Shown here piece after piece: positions 7,913 to 15,978 of a stretch of 64,000 bases of DNA (positions are counted from its first letter, which is position 1; each line of letters begins with the position of its first letter). The notes under the pieces were generated by a model, which worked only from the letters and a program-made list of their open reading frames with translations, was not told the DNA's origin and did no database searches. The position numbers were made by a program, and so were the translations under genes. Source of the stretch: Dehalococcoidia bacterium (GTDB lineage Bacteria > Chloroflexota > Dehalococcoidia > Lucifugimonadales > HRBIN23); assembly GCA_025060295.1 (NCBI GenBank), contig JANXCH010000002.1, forward strand, positions 1 through 64,000. The letters run 5' to 3'.

Positions 7913-9202
7913 CTAGCCTACCACGCGGGCCGCCTTCCAGCGCACCACCAGGGCGAACAGGAGGGCCAGCAGGGCGTTCACGGCGAACACGGGGCGCAGG
8001 CCCAATCCCCCTGCCACCAGTCCCCCCACCAACGGCCCCAACCCGAACCCCAGGGAGTTGGCGCTCTGCAGGAGGCCGTAAGCCGTGCCCATGCGTTCAC
8101 GGGGGACTACCTGCCCCAAAAGGGCAGAGGTCTGGGCGGCGACAATGCCTTGGCAAATCCCGAGCACGACGATGGCGGCCAGGGCGTGCCACGCCTCCTG
8201 GGCTACCAGCAGGCCGATAAACCCCAGCACCGAGACGGCGGGTGCCCCCACCAGCAGGCGGAGCACCCCCACCCGCGCTCCCACGACCCCCGACAGGTAT
8301 GCTCCCAAGGCCCCCAAGATGCCCAGCAAAGCGAAGGCGCTCCCCGCCAGGGAGGCTTTGGCCTCTGGGGCTAGGGCTCCCAAAAAGAGGGGCAACACGG
8401 GGAACATGACATTGGGCACGAACTGCACCAGGAACAGAAGAATGAGCACAACCCCGATGCCGGGCAGGGTGAGTAAGGAGCGGATGTTCTGGACCACGCC
8501 TTGCTGGTCCTCTTGACGGGGAGGGGTGAAGCGCTCATCAATACCGAAGGTAACCACCACGCCCATCAGGGCCAGCACGCCTCCGGCCACAAAAAAGGCG
8601 CCCCGATATCCTACCCCGTGCACCAGGGCAGCCCCCAGCAGAGGGCCAACGGTGTTGCCCAGGTTCATCATGGCCTGCAGGACACCCATAGCCGTCCCCA
8701 GGCGGGGGCGTGGAGCCAAAGAGGCTACCAGGCCCATCATGGCGGGGACGGCCCCCGTCAACAGGCCCATGAGCACCCGCACCGCCACCAGGTGGTAGAC
8801 ATTGGCCACGACGCCGGTGAGCACCATCACCAGCGCCCCTCCATATAAGCCCCGGAGGACGTTCTTTTTGCGCCCGAAGCGGTCGCTGAGGGCGCCCCAA
8901 ATGGGCGCAGAGAGGAACATGACAATGCCGGCAACACCCGCTGCAATGCCCGACCAAAGGGCTGCACGGCGGGGGTCGGCGATGCCCAGGTCCTGGATGA
9001 AGAGGGGCAGGAAGGGGAAGACGAAACTGAAGCCCATGACCGTGATGCCTTGCACCACGGCGGCGATGGCCAGGGTGCGACCCCAGCGGGCGGGCGCAGA
9101 TGCTGTGCCCGCCGTGTCGGTTGTGTGCACGGCGTGCCCCCAAAAGGGAAGGCCCGACACGCTGGCCGGGCCTGCGCGATGCTCTGCAGGGTTTTCTTTC
9201 AT
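7913..9202 (-). CDS. MFS transporter (drug-efflux type)
   Basis: About 429 residues with twelve predicted membrane helices. The loop between helices 2 and 3 has the MFS signature GALSDRFGRKKNVLRG, and helix 5 has the antiporter-like GNTVGPLLGAALV. This is a DHA1-type proton-driven exporter pattern (family knowledge); the substrate is unknown. The ATG at 9202 (MKENPAEH) was chosen because the longer frame adds only a low-complexity head. It is divergent from another MFS gene, with a 139-bp shared intergenic region. No neighbour indicates the substrate. Confidence 0.85.
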   Translation of the reverse strand: MKENPAEHRAGPASVSGLPFWGHAVHTTDTAGTASAPARWGRTLAIAAVVQGITVMGFSFVFPFLPLFIQDLGIADPRRAALWSGIAAGVAGIVMFLSAPIWGALSDRFGRKKNVLRGLYGGALVMVLTGVVANVYHLVAVRVLMGLLTGAVPAMMGLVASLAPRPRLGTAMGVLQAMMNLGNTVGPLLGAALVHGVGYRGAFFVAGGVLALMGVVVTFGIDERFTPPRQEDQQGVVQNIRSLLTLPGIGVVLILLFLVQFVPNVMFPVLPLFLGALAPEAKASLAGSAFALLGILGALGAYLSGVVGARVGVLRLLVGAPAVSVLGFIGLLVAQEAWHALAAIVVLGICQGIVAAQTSALLGQVVPRERMGTAYGLLQSANSLGFGLGPLVGGLVAGGLGLRPVFAVNALLALLFALVVRWKAARVVG

Positions 9203-9341
9203 ACTACCATATAGTGCTATGCGGGGTGAAGGGAGCCGGGCGGGTGTTCGGTAGGGCAGGGGCACTCTGGCGAGGGGGTGTTCCCTTTGGTATGCTGGGG
9301 CGTGGGACCGGTGAGGGCTGGTCGTCTGCCCGCCATGTGAG

Positions 9342-10643
9342 GTGCGTATGGGCCCATTCCCTTCATCGGCGTCCGGCAGTGGCCGCCAGGGGAGTATCCG
9401 CCTGCCCTTTGCTGCCCTACGGCATCGGGACTATCGGTTATTCTGGCTGGGCCTGCTGGCCTCGGTGCTGGGCTACCAGATGGCCCAGTTGGGGATGGCG
9501 TGGCTGGCCTATGAGTTGACGGGGCGTCCCCGCACCTTGGCCTTGCTGGGGCTGGCCACGGCCGGGCCGGCCATCCTGCTTAACTTGGTGGGGGGAACGG
9601 TAGCCGACCGCTGGGATCGGCGCCGGCTCATTGTGCTCACCCAAAGCGCCATGCTCCTCCTGATGGGGGTGTTGGCGGTGCTGACGCTGACGGGGCGGTT
9701 GGCGGTGTGGCATTTGCTCACACTGGCGGCGGGTGTGAGCGCCGTGTTTGCCTTTGATGGGCCGGCGCGCCAGGCCTTGTATCCGCGCTTGTTGCCGCGA
9801 ACGGATTTGACTAGTGGGGTGGCCTTGAATGCGTCGGTGTGGCAGGGGATGCGGGTGGTGGGGCCGGCTCTGGGTGGGGTGCTCATTGCGCGGGCGCATC
9901 CGGGGTGGTTGTTTGCGGGGGCAGGTCTGGGGGCGTTGCTCATGGGGTTGGCGGTGCTCCTAATCCGGCCCTTGCCCCCCGAGAAGGGCGTGCGCCAAAG
10001 CGCGTGGAGGGAGATTACCGAGGGGGTGCGGTTTGTGCGGGGCAACTCCCTTTTTGCCTTCCTGATTGGCATGGCCTTCTGCAATAGCTTGTTCGGGTTG
10101 TCGTATTTCTTCCTGTTGCCGGTGTTTGCCCGGGATGTGCTGGGTGTGGGTGCAGAGGGGTTGGGGTATCTATCGGCGGTTGGGGGTGTGGGGTCGCTGC
10201 TGGCGACGCTGGGGTCGGGGGCGTTGGGGAACATCCCGGCGCGGGGGAAGGTGCTCATTGGGGGGGCGGTAGCCTTCGGTCTGTTGCTCATCGCCTTCGC
10301 CGTGTCGCCCTGGTATCCCCTGTCGTTGGTGCTGTTGTTTTTGGCGGGGGTGGCGGGGGCGGTGTATATGGTGCTCACCCTGAGCACTTTGCAGGAGCGG
10401 GTGCCGGACCGGTTGCGGGGGCGGGTGATGGGCATCTTCAGCATGACCTGGAGCATGATTCCTTTGGGGGCGGTGCAGAGCGGTTTGCTGGCCGATTGGG
10501 TGAGCGCACCCTTTGCGGTGGCTCTGGGGGGTGTGCTGACGGTGGTCTTTGCGTTGGTGCCGGCGGTGGTAAGCCCCACTCTGTGGCACCTGCGCCCTTT
10601 GGGTGCCGAGCCTGCGCCTATGCCTGCCTCGGCGAAGCGATGA
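9342..10643 (+). CDS. MFS transporter (EntS/DHA3 type)
   Basis: About 433 residues with twelve predicted helices. Early motif LRHRDYRLFWLG and the loop GTVADRWDRRRLIV are typical of the MFS_3 group that includes enterobactin exporter EntS and macrolide exporters. The second half has LQERVPDRLRGRVMGI, also diagnostic. The start is GTG at 9342 or ATG at 9348. The stop overlaps the next gene (ATGA), so the two membrane proteins are probably made together. The substrate is unknown. Confidence 0.85.
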   Translation: MRMGPFPSSASGSGRQGSIRLPFAALRHRDYRLFWLGLLASVLGYQMAQLGMAWLAYELTGRPRTLALLGLATAGPAILLNLVGGTVADRWDRRRLIVLTQSAMLLLMGVLAVLTLTGRLAVWHLLTLAAGVSAVFAFDGPARQALYPRLLPRTDLTSGVALNASVWQGMRVVGPALGGVLIARAHPGWLFAGAGLGALLMGLAVLLIRPLPPEKGVRQSAWREITEGVRFVRGNSLFAFLIGMAFCNSLFGLSYFFLLPVFARDVLGVGAEGLGYLSAVGGVGSLLATLGSGALGNIPARGKVLIGGAVAFGLLLIAFAVSPWYPLSLVLLFLAGVAGAVYMVLTLSTLQERVPDRLRGRVMGIFSMTWSMIPLGAVQSGLLADWVSAPFAVALGGVLTVVFALVPAVVSPTLWHLRPLGAEPAPMPASAKR

Positions 10644-11707
10644 CGACCGGGCATCCCTCCGGCCTGCGGGCGTGGGCCCGTTCTGCCTATGAGGGGGTTC
10701 TTCTGTGGCAGAGGCGGCATCCCCGGGTGGTGGTGGGGGTGTTTGTGGTGGTGGGGGTGGTGCTGGGGGTGTGGCTGGGATGGGAGGCGGTGCAGGGGGT
10801 CTCCTGGCGGGCGACGCTGGCGGCGTTGGGAGGGTTCTCGGCCCTGCATGGGATAGGGGCGGTGGCGTGTTTCCTGGCCAATAACTTCCTGCGCTCCACG
10901 GCGTGGTACATCCTGTTTCCCCAGCGTGCGCCCCCGGTGTGGAGGCTGTTTTTGGTGGAGAACACGGGGATTGGGGTGAACAATCTGTTGCCTATGCGCT
11001 GGTTCAGTGAGGCGGTGCAGTTCGCCATTTTGCGGGTGCGGGACCAGGTGCCGGAGGGGATAGCCTTGGCCACTTTGGGGATGACGCGCGTCTTGGACTT
11101 TCAGGCGAACTTCCTTTTGTTGGCGGTGAGCATGCCGTTGGTGCCGGGGGTGCGGGAACATGTGGCGATGGGGCCTGTGCTGGGGGTGGCTTTCTTTCTG
11201 GCGGCGGGGAGCACTCTGGGGCTGCACGGGCTGGGGTGGGCCTATCGGCGGTTCCCGCGCTTCCGCCGGCTGCCGGTGGTGGCTGGGGTGGGGGAGGCGG
11301 TGCTGGCTCTGGAGGAGCGCCCGCGCCGGCTGGTGGTTGCCCTGGTGTTGACCCTGGGCCAGTGGACGGCTTTGGGTGGGGCGGCGTGGTTTTTAGCGCA
11401 GGGGGTCGACATTGATATCTCCCTGGCAGGGGCGGTGGCGCTGGTCATTCTGGTAACCTTTTCGGCCACCACCATCCCGGGGCTGTTGGGGGGGCTGGGG
11501 GTGTTTGAGTTCGCCAGTGTGGGGCTGCTGGTAACCTTTTTCGGGGTGGAGAAGAGCGTGGCCCTCTCCTGCGGACTGCTGATGCACGCCCTGTGGTGGC
11601 TCCCCCCGGTGCTCATTGCGTTGGTGATGCTTCCGTTGGAGGGGTGGGGAGCCCTGCAGATGGTGCGCCGGGGGCCACTGCCCGGGACCCACAATGCCCC
11701 ACCCTAA
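10640..11707 (+). CDS. Flippase-like (UPF0104/LPG synthase TM-type) membrane protein
   Basis: 355 residues with about seven or eight membrane helices. The pattern NNFLRSTAWYILFP, then NNLLPMRWFSEAVQFAILR and the late glycine-rich IPGLLGGLGVFEFASVGLL match the AglD/MprF flippase-like family. Members move or modify polar lipids; most are uncharacterised. It starts inside the stop of the MFS gene. A second member lies at 17470-18546. No MprF catalytic domain is attached, so lysyl-phosphatidylglycerol synthesis itself is unlikely. Confidence 0.75.
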   Translation: MTTGHPSGLRAWARSAYEGVLLWQRRHPRVVVGVFVVVGVVLGVWLGWEAVQGVSWRATLAALGGFSALHGIGAVACFLANNFLRSTAWYILFPQRAPPVWRLFLVENTGIGVNNLLPMRWFSEAVQFAILRVRDQVPEGIALATLGMTRVLDFQANFLLLAVSMPLVPGVREHVAMGPVLGVAFFLAAGSTLGLHGLGWAYRRFPRFRRLPVVAGVGEAVLALEERPRRLVVALVLTLGQWTALGGAAWFLAQGVDIDISLAGAVALVILVTFSATTIPGLLGGLGVFEFASVGLLVTFFGVEKSVALSCGLLMHALWWLPPVLIALVMLPLEGWGALQMVRRGPLPGTHNAPP

Positions 11708-11726
11708 AGGGTATGGGGCCGGGTGG

Positions 11727-11755
11727 TTGCACCCCTGGCACCGACTTGATATCGT
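11727..11755 (+). promoter_or_regulatory. Candidate promoter of the cobalamin-binding-type gene
   Basis: TTGCAC, 17-nt spacer, TATCGT, 15 nt before the ATG at 11771. Moderate match. Confidence 0.35.
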
Positions 11756-11770
11756 GAGGGGGAGGGGGCT

Positions 11771-12703
11771 ATGCGCATCGTTTCGCTTCTGCCCAGCGCC
11801 ACGGAGATCGCCTTTGCCCTGGGTCTGGGCGACCAGGTGGTGGCGGTGAGCCACGAATGCGATTATCCCCCCGAGGTGCGGGGGAGACCGGTAGCCGTGC
11901 GGTGTGTGTTTGACCCCTCGGGGATGACGGCTGCTGAGATAGACGCCACGGTGCGCTCGCTGGTGCTGAAGGGGCGGCCGATTTATCAGGTGGAGTGGGG
12001 TGTGTTGGAGGCGGTGCATCCTGACCTGGTGCTCACCCAGGGGTTGTGCGAGGTGTGCGCGGTGCCCGAGCGGGAGGTGCTGAAGGGGTTGGAGCGCCTG
12101 TATCCCCGGCCACGCATCCTGTCGCTGGATCCCCACGGGTTGGAGGATGTGCTGCAGGACATTCTGCGGGTGGGGGAGGCGACGGGCACCCTCGCCCGCG
12201 CCTCTATGGTGGTAGCGAATCTCCGCCGGCGCATCCAGCGGGTGGCGGAGGCGACGCGGGCGGTGGCCACGCGCCCGCGGGTGGTGTGCTTGGAGTGGCT
12301 GGATCCTCTGTTTGTAGGGGGGCATTGGGTGCCGGAGATGGTGGCCCTGGCGGGGGGTGTGGACGTGCTGGGGAAGGTGGGGCGTCCGTCCTTTACTGTG
12401 TCCTGGGAGCAGGTGGTGGCGGCACAGCCCGAGGTGCTGGTGCTGATGCCGTGTGGATACAGCGCCTCCCAGGCCGCGGAGCAGGTGCACCTGTTGGCGC
12501 AGCGGCCGGGATGGGGGGAGTTGCCAGCGGTGCAGGCGGGGCGGGTGTTCGCCACCAACGCCCACGCCTACTATAGCCGTTCGGGGCCGCGCCTGGTGGA
12601 CGGGTTGGAGATGCTGGCGGAGATGCTTCACCCCCAGGTGTTTCAGGGCTTTCTGGGGCCCGAGCGGGCGTTTGCGGTGCCCCTGCCTGCTCTGGTAAAG
12701 TAA
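11771..12703 (+). CDS. Cobalamin-binding-type protein (BtuF-like fold, no signal peptide)
   Basis: 310 residues. It begins directly with the mature-domain sequence RIVSLLPSATEIAFALGLGDQVVAVSHECDYP, the start of the BtuF/periplasmic-binding (TroA-like) fold used for vitamin B12, without any signal peptide or lipobox. Such leaderless forms are widespread and annotated as cobalamin-binding proteins; their role is not settled (family knowledge). Later landmarks are LDPHGLEDVLQDI, VVCLEWLDPLFVGGHWVPEM and VLMPCGYS. No ABC permease or ATPase lies nearby. It ends just before a terminator and the phage island. Confidence 0.8.
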   Translation: MRIVSLLPSATEIAFALGLGDQVVAVSHECDYPPEVRGRPVAVRCVFDPSGMTAAEIDATVRSLVLKGRPIYQVEWGVLEAVHPDLVLTQGLCEVCAVPEREVLKGLERLYPRPRILSLDPHGLEDVLQDILRVGEATGTLARASMVVANLRRRIQRVAEATRAVATRPRVVCLEWLDPLFVGGHWVPEMVALAGGVDVLGKVGRPSFTVSWEQVVAAQPEVLVLMPCGYSASQAAEQVHLLAQRPGWGELPAVQAGRVFATNAHAYYSRSGPRLVDGLEMLAEMLHPQVFQGFLGPERAFAVPLPALVK

Positions 12704-12739
12704 CGCGCCTCGTCCTCGACGGCGGCGTTGGGTTTTTTT
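12702..12739 (+). terminator. Intrinsic terminator after the cobalamin-binding-type gene
   Basis: An 8-bp stem (AACGCGCC with GGC-G-GCGTT, one bulged G) starting in the stop codon, followed by GGG and seven T. It separates this gene from the phage-like island. Confidence 0.6.
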
Positions 12740-12770
12740 CCTTCCCCTGTGTGCCCCTGCCACCTCCCTC

Positions 12771-12799
12771 TTCCCCGAGTAGAACACATGTTCTACTGT
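12771..12799 (+). promoter_or_regulatory. Candidate promoter of the phage structural island
   Basis: TTCCCC, 17-nt spacer, TACTGT. The -35 is weak. The SOS-box-like palindrome fills the spacer and reaches into the -10, so a bound repressor would exclude polymerase. Confidence 0.4.
12778..12797. promoter_or_regulatory. SOS-box-like operator (GAAC-N4-GTTC) before the capsid gene
   Basis: A near-perfect palindrome with 9-bp arms AGTAGAACA and TGTTCTACT and a 2-bp centre. The core GAAC-ACAT-GTTC fits the Gram-positive-type LexA consensus CGAACRNRYGTTYC at the central twelve positions. It is 32 bp upstream of the major capsid gene. LexA control of phage genes is a common theme, but no lexA gene is in this window. 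Confidence 0.6.
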
Positions 12800-12829
12800 T
12801 GGAGGCGAAGGTGCAACGGAGGTGGCGCT

Positions 12830-13720
12830 ATGGCCTTGACCCTGGCGGAAGCCAGTAAACTCTCCAACGATGTGCTCCTGCGGGGGGTCATTGAGACCAT
12901 CGTGCAGGAGAGCCCCGTTCTGCAGATGCTCCCCTTTATTGAGGTGGTGGGCAACGGCCTTACCTATGTGCAGGAGAACACGCTCCCCTCGGCCCACTTT
13001 TACGATGTGGGCGATACCTGGGCCGAATCCACCCCCACTTTCACCCAGGTAACGGCCACTTTGCGCATCCTGGGGGGTGATGCGGATATCGATAACTTCC
13101 TGCGCACCACCCGCTCCAATATCCAGGACCTGGAGGCGGCAGTGGTACACCTGAAGGCCAAGGCCCTGCGCATGCAGTTTGAGGATGCCTTCGTCAACGG
13201 GGATACGGCCACCAACCCCAAGGCCTTTGACGGCCTGGATAAACTCACCCCCGCCAGCCAGACCGTTAGCATGGGGGCCAACGGGGGGAGCCTGACCCTG
13301 GAGAAACTGGATGAACTGATTGATAAGGTGCGCGGGGGCAAGCCCCACGTGCTCCTGATGTCCCGCCGCTCCCGCCGTAAACTCTCCGCCCTGGCGCGGG
13401 GTGCTGGATCCGGCCTGTTGGTCACGGATCGCAACCAGTTTGGCCAGATGGTGGACTTCTACGACGGCATCCCCGTGGCGGTGAACGACTTCATCCCCGA
13501 TAACAAGACGGTGGGCACTGCCCATGATTGCTCCACGATTTACGCCCTCCAGTTTGGGGAGGGGGCGGTGATGGGTCTGACCGCCCCGGGGGGCCTCACC
13601 ATTGAGCGGGTGGGCTCCCTGGAGAGCAAGGATGCCACCCGTATCCGGGTGAAGTGGTATGTGTCCATCGCCGTGTTCAACACGCTGAAGGTGGCCAAAC
13701 TGGTGGGTGTGCGGCCCTAG
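12830..13720 (+). CDS. Phage major capsid protein
   Basis: 296 residues. The sequence begins LTLAEASKLSNDVLLRGVIETI, followed by LPFIEVVGNGLTYVQEN and FYDVGDTWAESTPTFTQVTATLRILGGDADIDNFL, the recognisable N-terminal part of a family of siphophage major capsid proteins, presumably of HK97 fold. The C-terminal half has TDRNQFGQMVDFYDGIPVAVNDFI and a final VSIAVFNTLKVAKL. There is no N-terminal scaffold (delta) domain and no protease gene beside it. The ATG at 12830 follows GGAGGTGGCGCT-type spacing. It heads the phage-like island under a palindromic operator. Intact, with no frameshift. Confidence 0.88.
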   Translation: MALTLAEASKLSNDVLLRGVIETIVQESPVLQMLPFIEVVGNGLTYVQENTLPSAHFYDVGDTWAESTPTFTQVTATLRILGGDADIDNFLRTTRSNIQDLEAAVVHLKAKALRMQFEDAFVNGDTATNPKAFDGLDKLTPASQTVSMGANGGSLTLEKLDELIDKVRGGKPHVLLMSRRSRRKLSALARGAGSGLLVTDRNQFGQMVDFYDGIPVAVNDFIPDNKTVGTAHDCSTIYALQFGEGAVMGLTAPGGLTIERVGSLESKDATRIRVKWYVSIAVFNTLKVAKLVGVRP

Positions 13721-13722
13721 CC

Positions 13723-14112
13723 CTAGCCGCCGAGGGGGGCCTGGCGCATCAGCACCACCAGGAGAAAGAGGGCGATGGTGAGCATGCTGAGCACGGTGAG
13801 CACCACGGATGCCCCCACCAGAGCAAAGGAGGAGGCCCACCGCATGGGGGGCAGGAGCAGGGGGACGATGCTCACCCCCCACAGGGGGAGGGGCAAACGA
13901 CGCACCTCCTGGGCCTGGGGGATGAGGGCGAGGAAGGCGCTGGCGGCCCAGAAGGCCAGCCCCGCCGCCAGCACCCCCAAACCCCGTGCCACCACCTCGT
14001 CCACAAGGCTGGGGCGCCTACTACCCCGCAGTAAGCGTCCCTGGGCCACAAATAAGGCCCCCCATACCAGCACCCCCCACCCGGCGATGAACAGCAGTGT
14101 GGCGAAACTCAC
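13723..14112 (-). CDS. Unknown four-helix membrane protein, opposite strand inside the phage island
   Basis: 129 residues with about four predicted membrane segments (near 5-24, 43-65, 75-92 and 97-121) and a basic loop RLLRGSRRP. No family recognised. It begins with GTG very close to a TATGCT box, so the mRNA may be nearly leaderless. It is the only minus-strand gene in the island and ends 3 bp from the capsid gene stop, converging with it. A holin-like or immunity function could be imagined, but nothing in the sequence proves one. Confidence 0.5.
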   Translation of the reverse strand: MSFATLLFIAGWGVLVWGALFVAQGRLLRGSRRPSLVDEVVARGLGVLAAGLAFWAASAFLALIPQAQEVRRLPLPLWGVSIVPLLLPPMRWASSFALVGASVVLTVLSMLTIALFLLVVLMRQAPLGG

Positions 14113-14156
14113 AGTGTTAGCATACTCCGCCGCCGACCATCATAGGGAGGTGTCCC

Positions 14157-14534
14157 ATGCCCAATGTGCGCTTGGATGCCAATAGCATCCCCAAGGGGCC
14201 GGTGTATGACCCCACCCCCTCAGCCATCCATCGTGCGGGGGTAACAGCAGTCGACACCTCGGATCCCCCAGGCACGGCGGGTGTGGATACCGACGGCTAT
14301 GAGGAGTGCCGTTTTGACCTGGACATTGGCGGGACAGGGCTTCAGTCCCTGGAAGTGCAGGTGCTGTTCTGGAACCCGCGCCTGAACGCCTGGTTCGGGG
14401 GTGGGCGACGTCTCTTTACCGCTCCCGGGCGCTATGCTCTTACGGTTCCTGTGCGCGGGCAAAGGGTGTTCCTGAAGGTAACCGCTTTCACCGGCACATC
14501 CTTCTCTTTGAGCGTGGACTACACCTTGAGTTAG
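14157..14534 (+). CDS. Phage-island protein, probable beta-sandwich structural protein
   Basis: 125 residues, ATG after an AGGGAGGTG site. Composition is rich in beta-forming residues with phrases such as YEECRFDLDIGGTG, LEVQVLFWNPRLNAWFGGGRR and GQRVFLKVTAFTGTSFSLSVDYTLS. I do not recognise a family; the look is that of a small virion decoration or tail-associated protein (inference from context). It is followed 10 nt later by the fibre-like gene and is probably in one transcript with it. Confidence 0.6.
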   Translation: MPNVRLDANSIPKGPVYDPTPSAIHRAGVTAVDTSDPPGTAGVDTDGYEECRFDLDIGGTGLQSLEVQVLFWNPRLNAWFGGGRRLFTAPGRYALTVPVRGQRVFLKVTAFTGTSFSLSVDYTLS

Positions 14535-14544
14535 GAGGGAGAGC

Positions 14545-15528
14545 ATGCCTCTGCGCTTGGCCGGCGAGGTATTGGAGGTTCACGGGGTTGACTCTGGGGG
14601 GTGGCTGCGGGAGGTGCGGAGTTGGGATAGCGCTCCAGGGCTGGTGGTGGACCAGCGGGGATCGGGACGCATCCTGGAGCTGCGCAAGAACGGCGCACCG
14701 GTATGGTTCGTGGACAACACGGGGGGCCTGCTGGTGGGGGCAGATAACGCCTATGACATCGGTTCCACGAGCCTGCGCCCCCGCAACCTGTATTGGGGCA
14801 CGCAGGCTTTAGCCCCCCCAGGCTCTGCCTCGGCCCCCGCCTACACTTTTGCAGGTTCTGCGGGGACAGGGCTGTTCTCCCCTGCCGGCAACACCCTTGC
14901 CCTGTCCACAGGGGGGACGGAGCGTTGGCGCATTAGCAGCGCGGGGCACCTGCTGGCCGGGGCAGACAATGCCTATGACATTGGAACAAGCGGAGCCCAT
15001 CGCCCTAGGGACGTGTTCATCACGGGACGCTTTCGCACAACGTATGTGGGTTCGACGACAGACCCTGCCATCGGTATAGTATGGGGGAGCTCTGCCGCAG
15101 GACTAGAGTTCACTCCCGGCGCAGGGATAATGTACCTCGTAGCAGACAACAAGCGCATGATGATGTTTTGGGGGTCGGGGCCACACATTTGGGTATTGAA
15201 CCCAGGCCCTGCCACATCACACACCCCGATCGTCAATAGTTTCCAGCTTATGTTTTCCTCTAACTACTGGGACGGGACGCAGAGCGTGATGGTGCGCACG
15301 GCCATTTTTAGCAGACCCTTTTCCCCCACGGACCACCGCACAGTTTTCGAAGACACAGCAACACACTGGGTTTTCACTATCCGCAATATGCACTCCCTGA
15401 CGTCCGACGGGCAGACGGTGCTCCATGTCATGCGCCGTGCCGGGGGGAGTAACGCGCTAGTGGAGGTGCGGTGGAAGAACCGTGCAGACTTGGCCGATAC
15501 GGATAAGGTGCTCATTCTCGCCAGTTAG
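14545..15528 (+). CDS. Tail-fibre-like protein with DNAYDIG repeats
   Basis: 327 residues. Two imperfect repeats are visible: LLVGADNAYDIGSTSLRPRNLYWG (about 62-86) and LLAGADNAYDIGTSGAHRPRDVFITG (about 135-160), separated by an AYTFAGSAGTGLFSPAGNTLALSTGG segment. The DNxYDIG...RPRD unit is typical of phage fibre and related surface proteins. The C-terminal half (from about residue 190) has no repeat and its DNA is clearly poorer in GC than the rest of the window, suggesting that a receptor-binding or tip module was acquired separately. ATG after GGAGGGAGAGC. Confidence 0.75.
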   Translation: MPLRLAGEVLEVHGVDSGGWLREVRSWDSAPGLVVDQRGSGRILELRKNGAPVWFVDNTGGLLVGADNAYDIGSTSLRPRNLYWGTQALAPPGSASAPAYTFAGSAGTGLFSPAGNTLALSTGGTERWRISSAGHLLAGADNAYDIGTSGAHRPRDVFITGRFRTTYVGSTTDPAIGIVWGSSAAGLEFTPGAGIMYLVADNKRMMMFWGSGPHIWVLNPGPATSHTPIVNSFQLMFSSNYWDGTQSVMVRTAIFSRPFSPTDHRTVFEDTATHWVFTIRNMHSLTSDGQTVLHVMRRAGGSNALVEVRWKNRADLADTDKVLILAS

Positions 15529-15538
15529 GGGGTGCAGG

Positions 15539-15769
15539 ATGCCTAAGCACGTGGTCTTTGATGCAGTAGAAGTGGACTACGCACGGGTAGAGGTGCGGGA
15601 GGACCAGGTGCGCCTGCTGGTGCACTACGCAGTGAGGGCGTCGGCGACAGGGGAGACCCTCTGGAGGGACCGGGATGTCTCGCACCTGCTGACAGCCGGG
15701 GAGAAACAGACCATCCACAGCATGGCCCACAGGCTCCAGCGGGCCCTCGAGGCGGAGGAACTGGCATGA
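15539..15769 (+). CDS. Small phage-island protein of unknown function
   Basis: 76 residues, acidic and beta-rich at the start (VFDAVEVDYARVEVREDQVRLLVHY) and helical at the end (AGEKQTIHSMAHRLQRALEAEE). No family recognised. The ATG at 15539 lies 11 nt after the fibre gene with GGGGGTGCAGG before it. Its stop overlaps the next gene by 4 nt, so it belongs to the same transcription unit. Confidence 0.6.
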   Translation: MPKHVVFDAVEVDYARVEVREDQVRLLVHYAVRASATGETLWRDRDVSHLLTAGEKQTIHSMAHRLQRALEAEELA

Positions 15770-15978
15770 GGCTGGCTCCTCAAGACCTGGTCCGTCTACG
15801 CCGGCTCCATTTGGCCGTTCAGGAGGCACGGGTGCGCCTGGCCCAGGCTCAGGTGGAGTGGGATAAGGCCGTAGAGGAGATTGAGGAGGCCTATGGGCTA
15901 GTGGGCACCCGCGCCCAGGTGGACATCGCCACGGGGGAGATCACTGAACACCAAGAGGCGTCCAAGGAGACCCCATGA
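15766..15978 (+). CDS. Small helical phage-island protein
   Basis: 70 residues, mainly one long amphipathic helix (about 5-47, LVRLRRLHLAVQEARVRLAQAQVEWDKAVEEIEEAYG in pieces) and a short polar tail. ATGA overlaps on both sides tie it tightly to its neighbours. Small coiled proteins of this kind occur beside phage head-tail genes as chaperones or scaffolds, but the role here is only inferred from position. Confidence 0.6.
   Translation: MRLAPQDLVRLRRLHLAVQEARVRLAQAQVEWDKAVEEIEEAYGLVGTRAQVDIATGEITEHQEASKETP

Noticed and set aside
9509-11227. 572-aa open frame on the minus strand
   Set aside because: Antisense to the MFS and flippase-like genes, low-complexity composition, no ribosome site.
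10640-11707. Lysyl-phosphatidylglycerol synthase (MprF)
   Set aside because: Only the flippase-like membrane part is present; the catalytic aminoacyl-transfer domain is absent, as also for 17470-18546.
11393-13882. 829-aa open frame on the minus strand
   Set aside because: It is antisense to the flippase-like, cobalamin-binding and capsid genes, is rich in His, Gln, Pro and Arg, and has no domain. High GC produces such frames.
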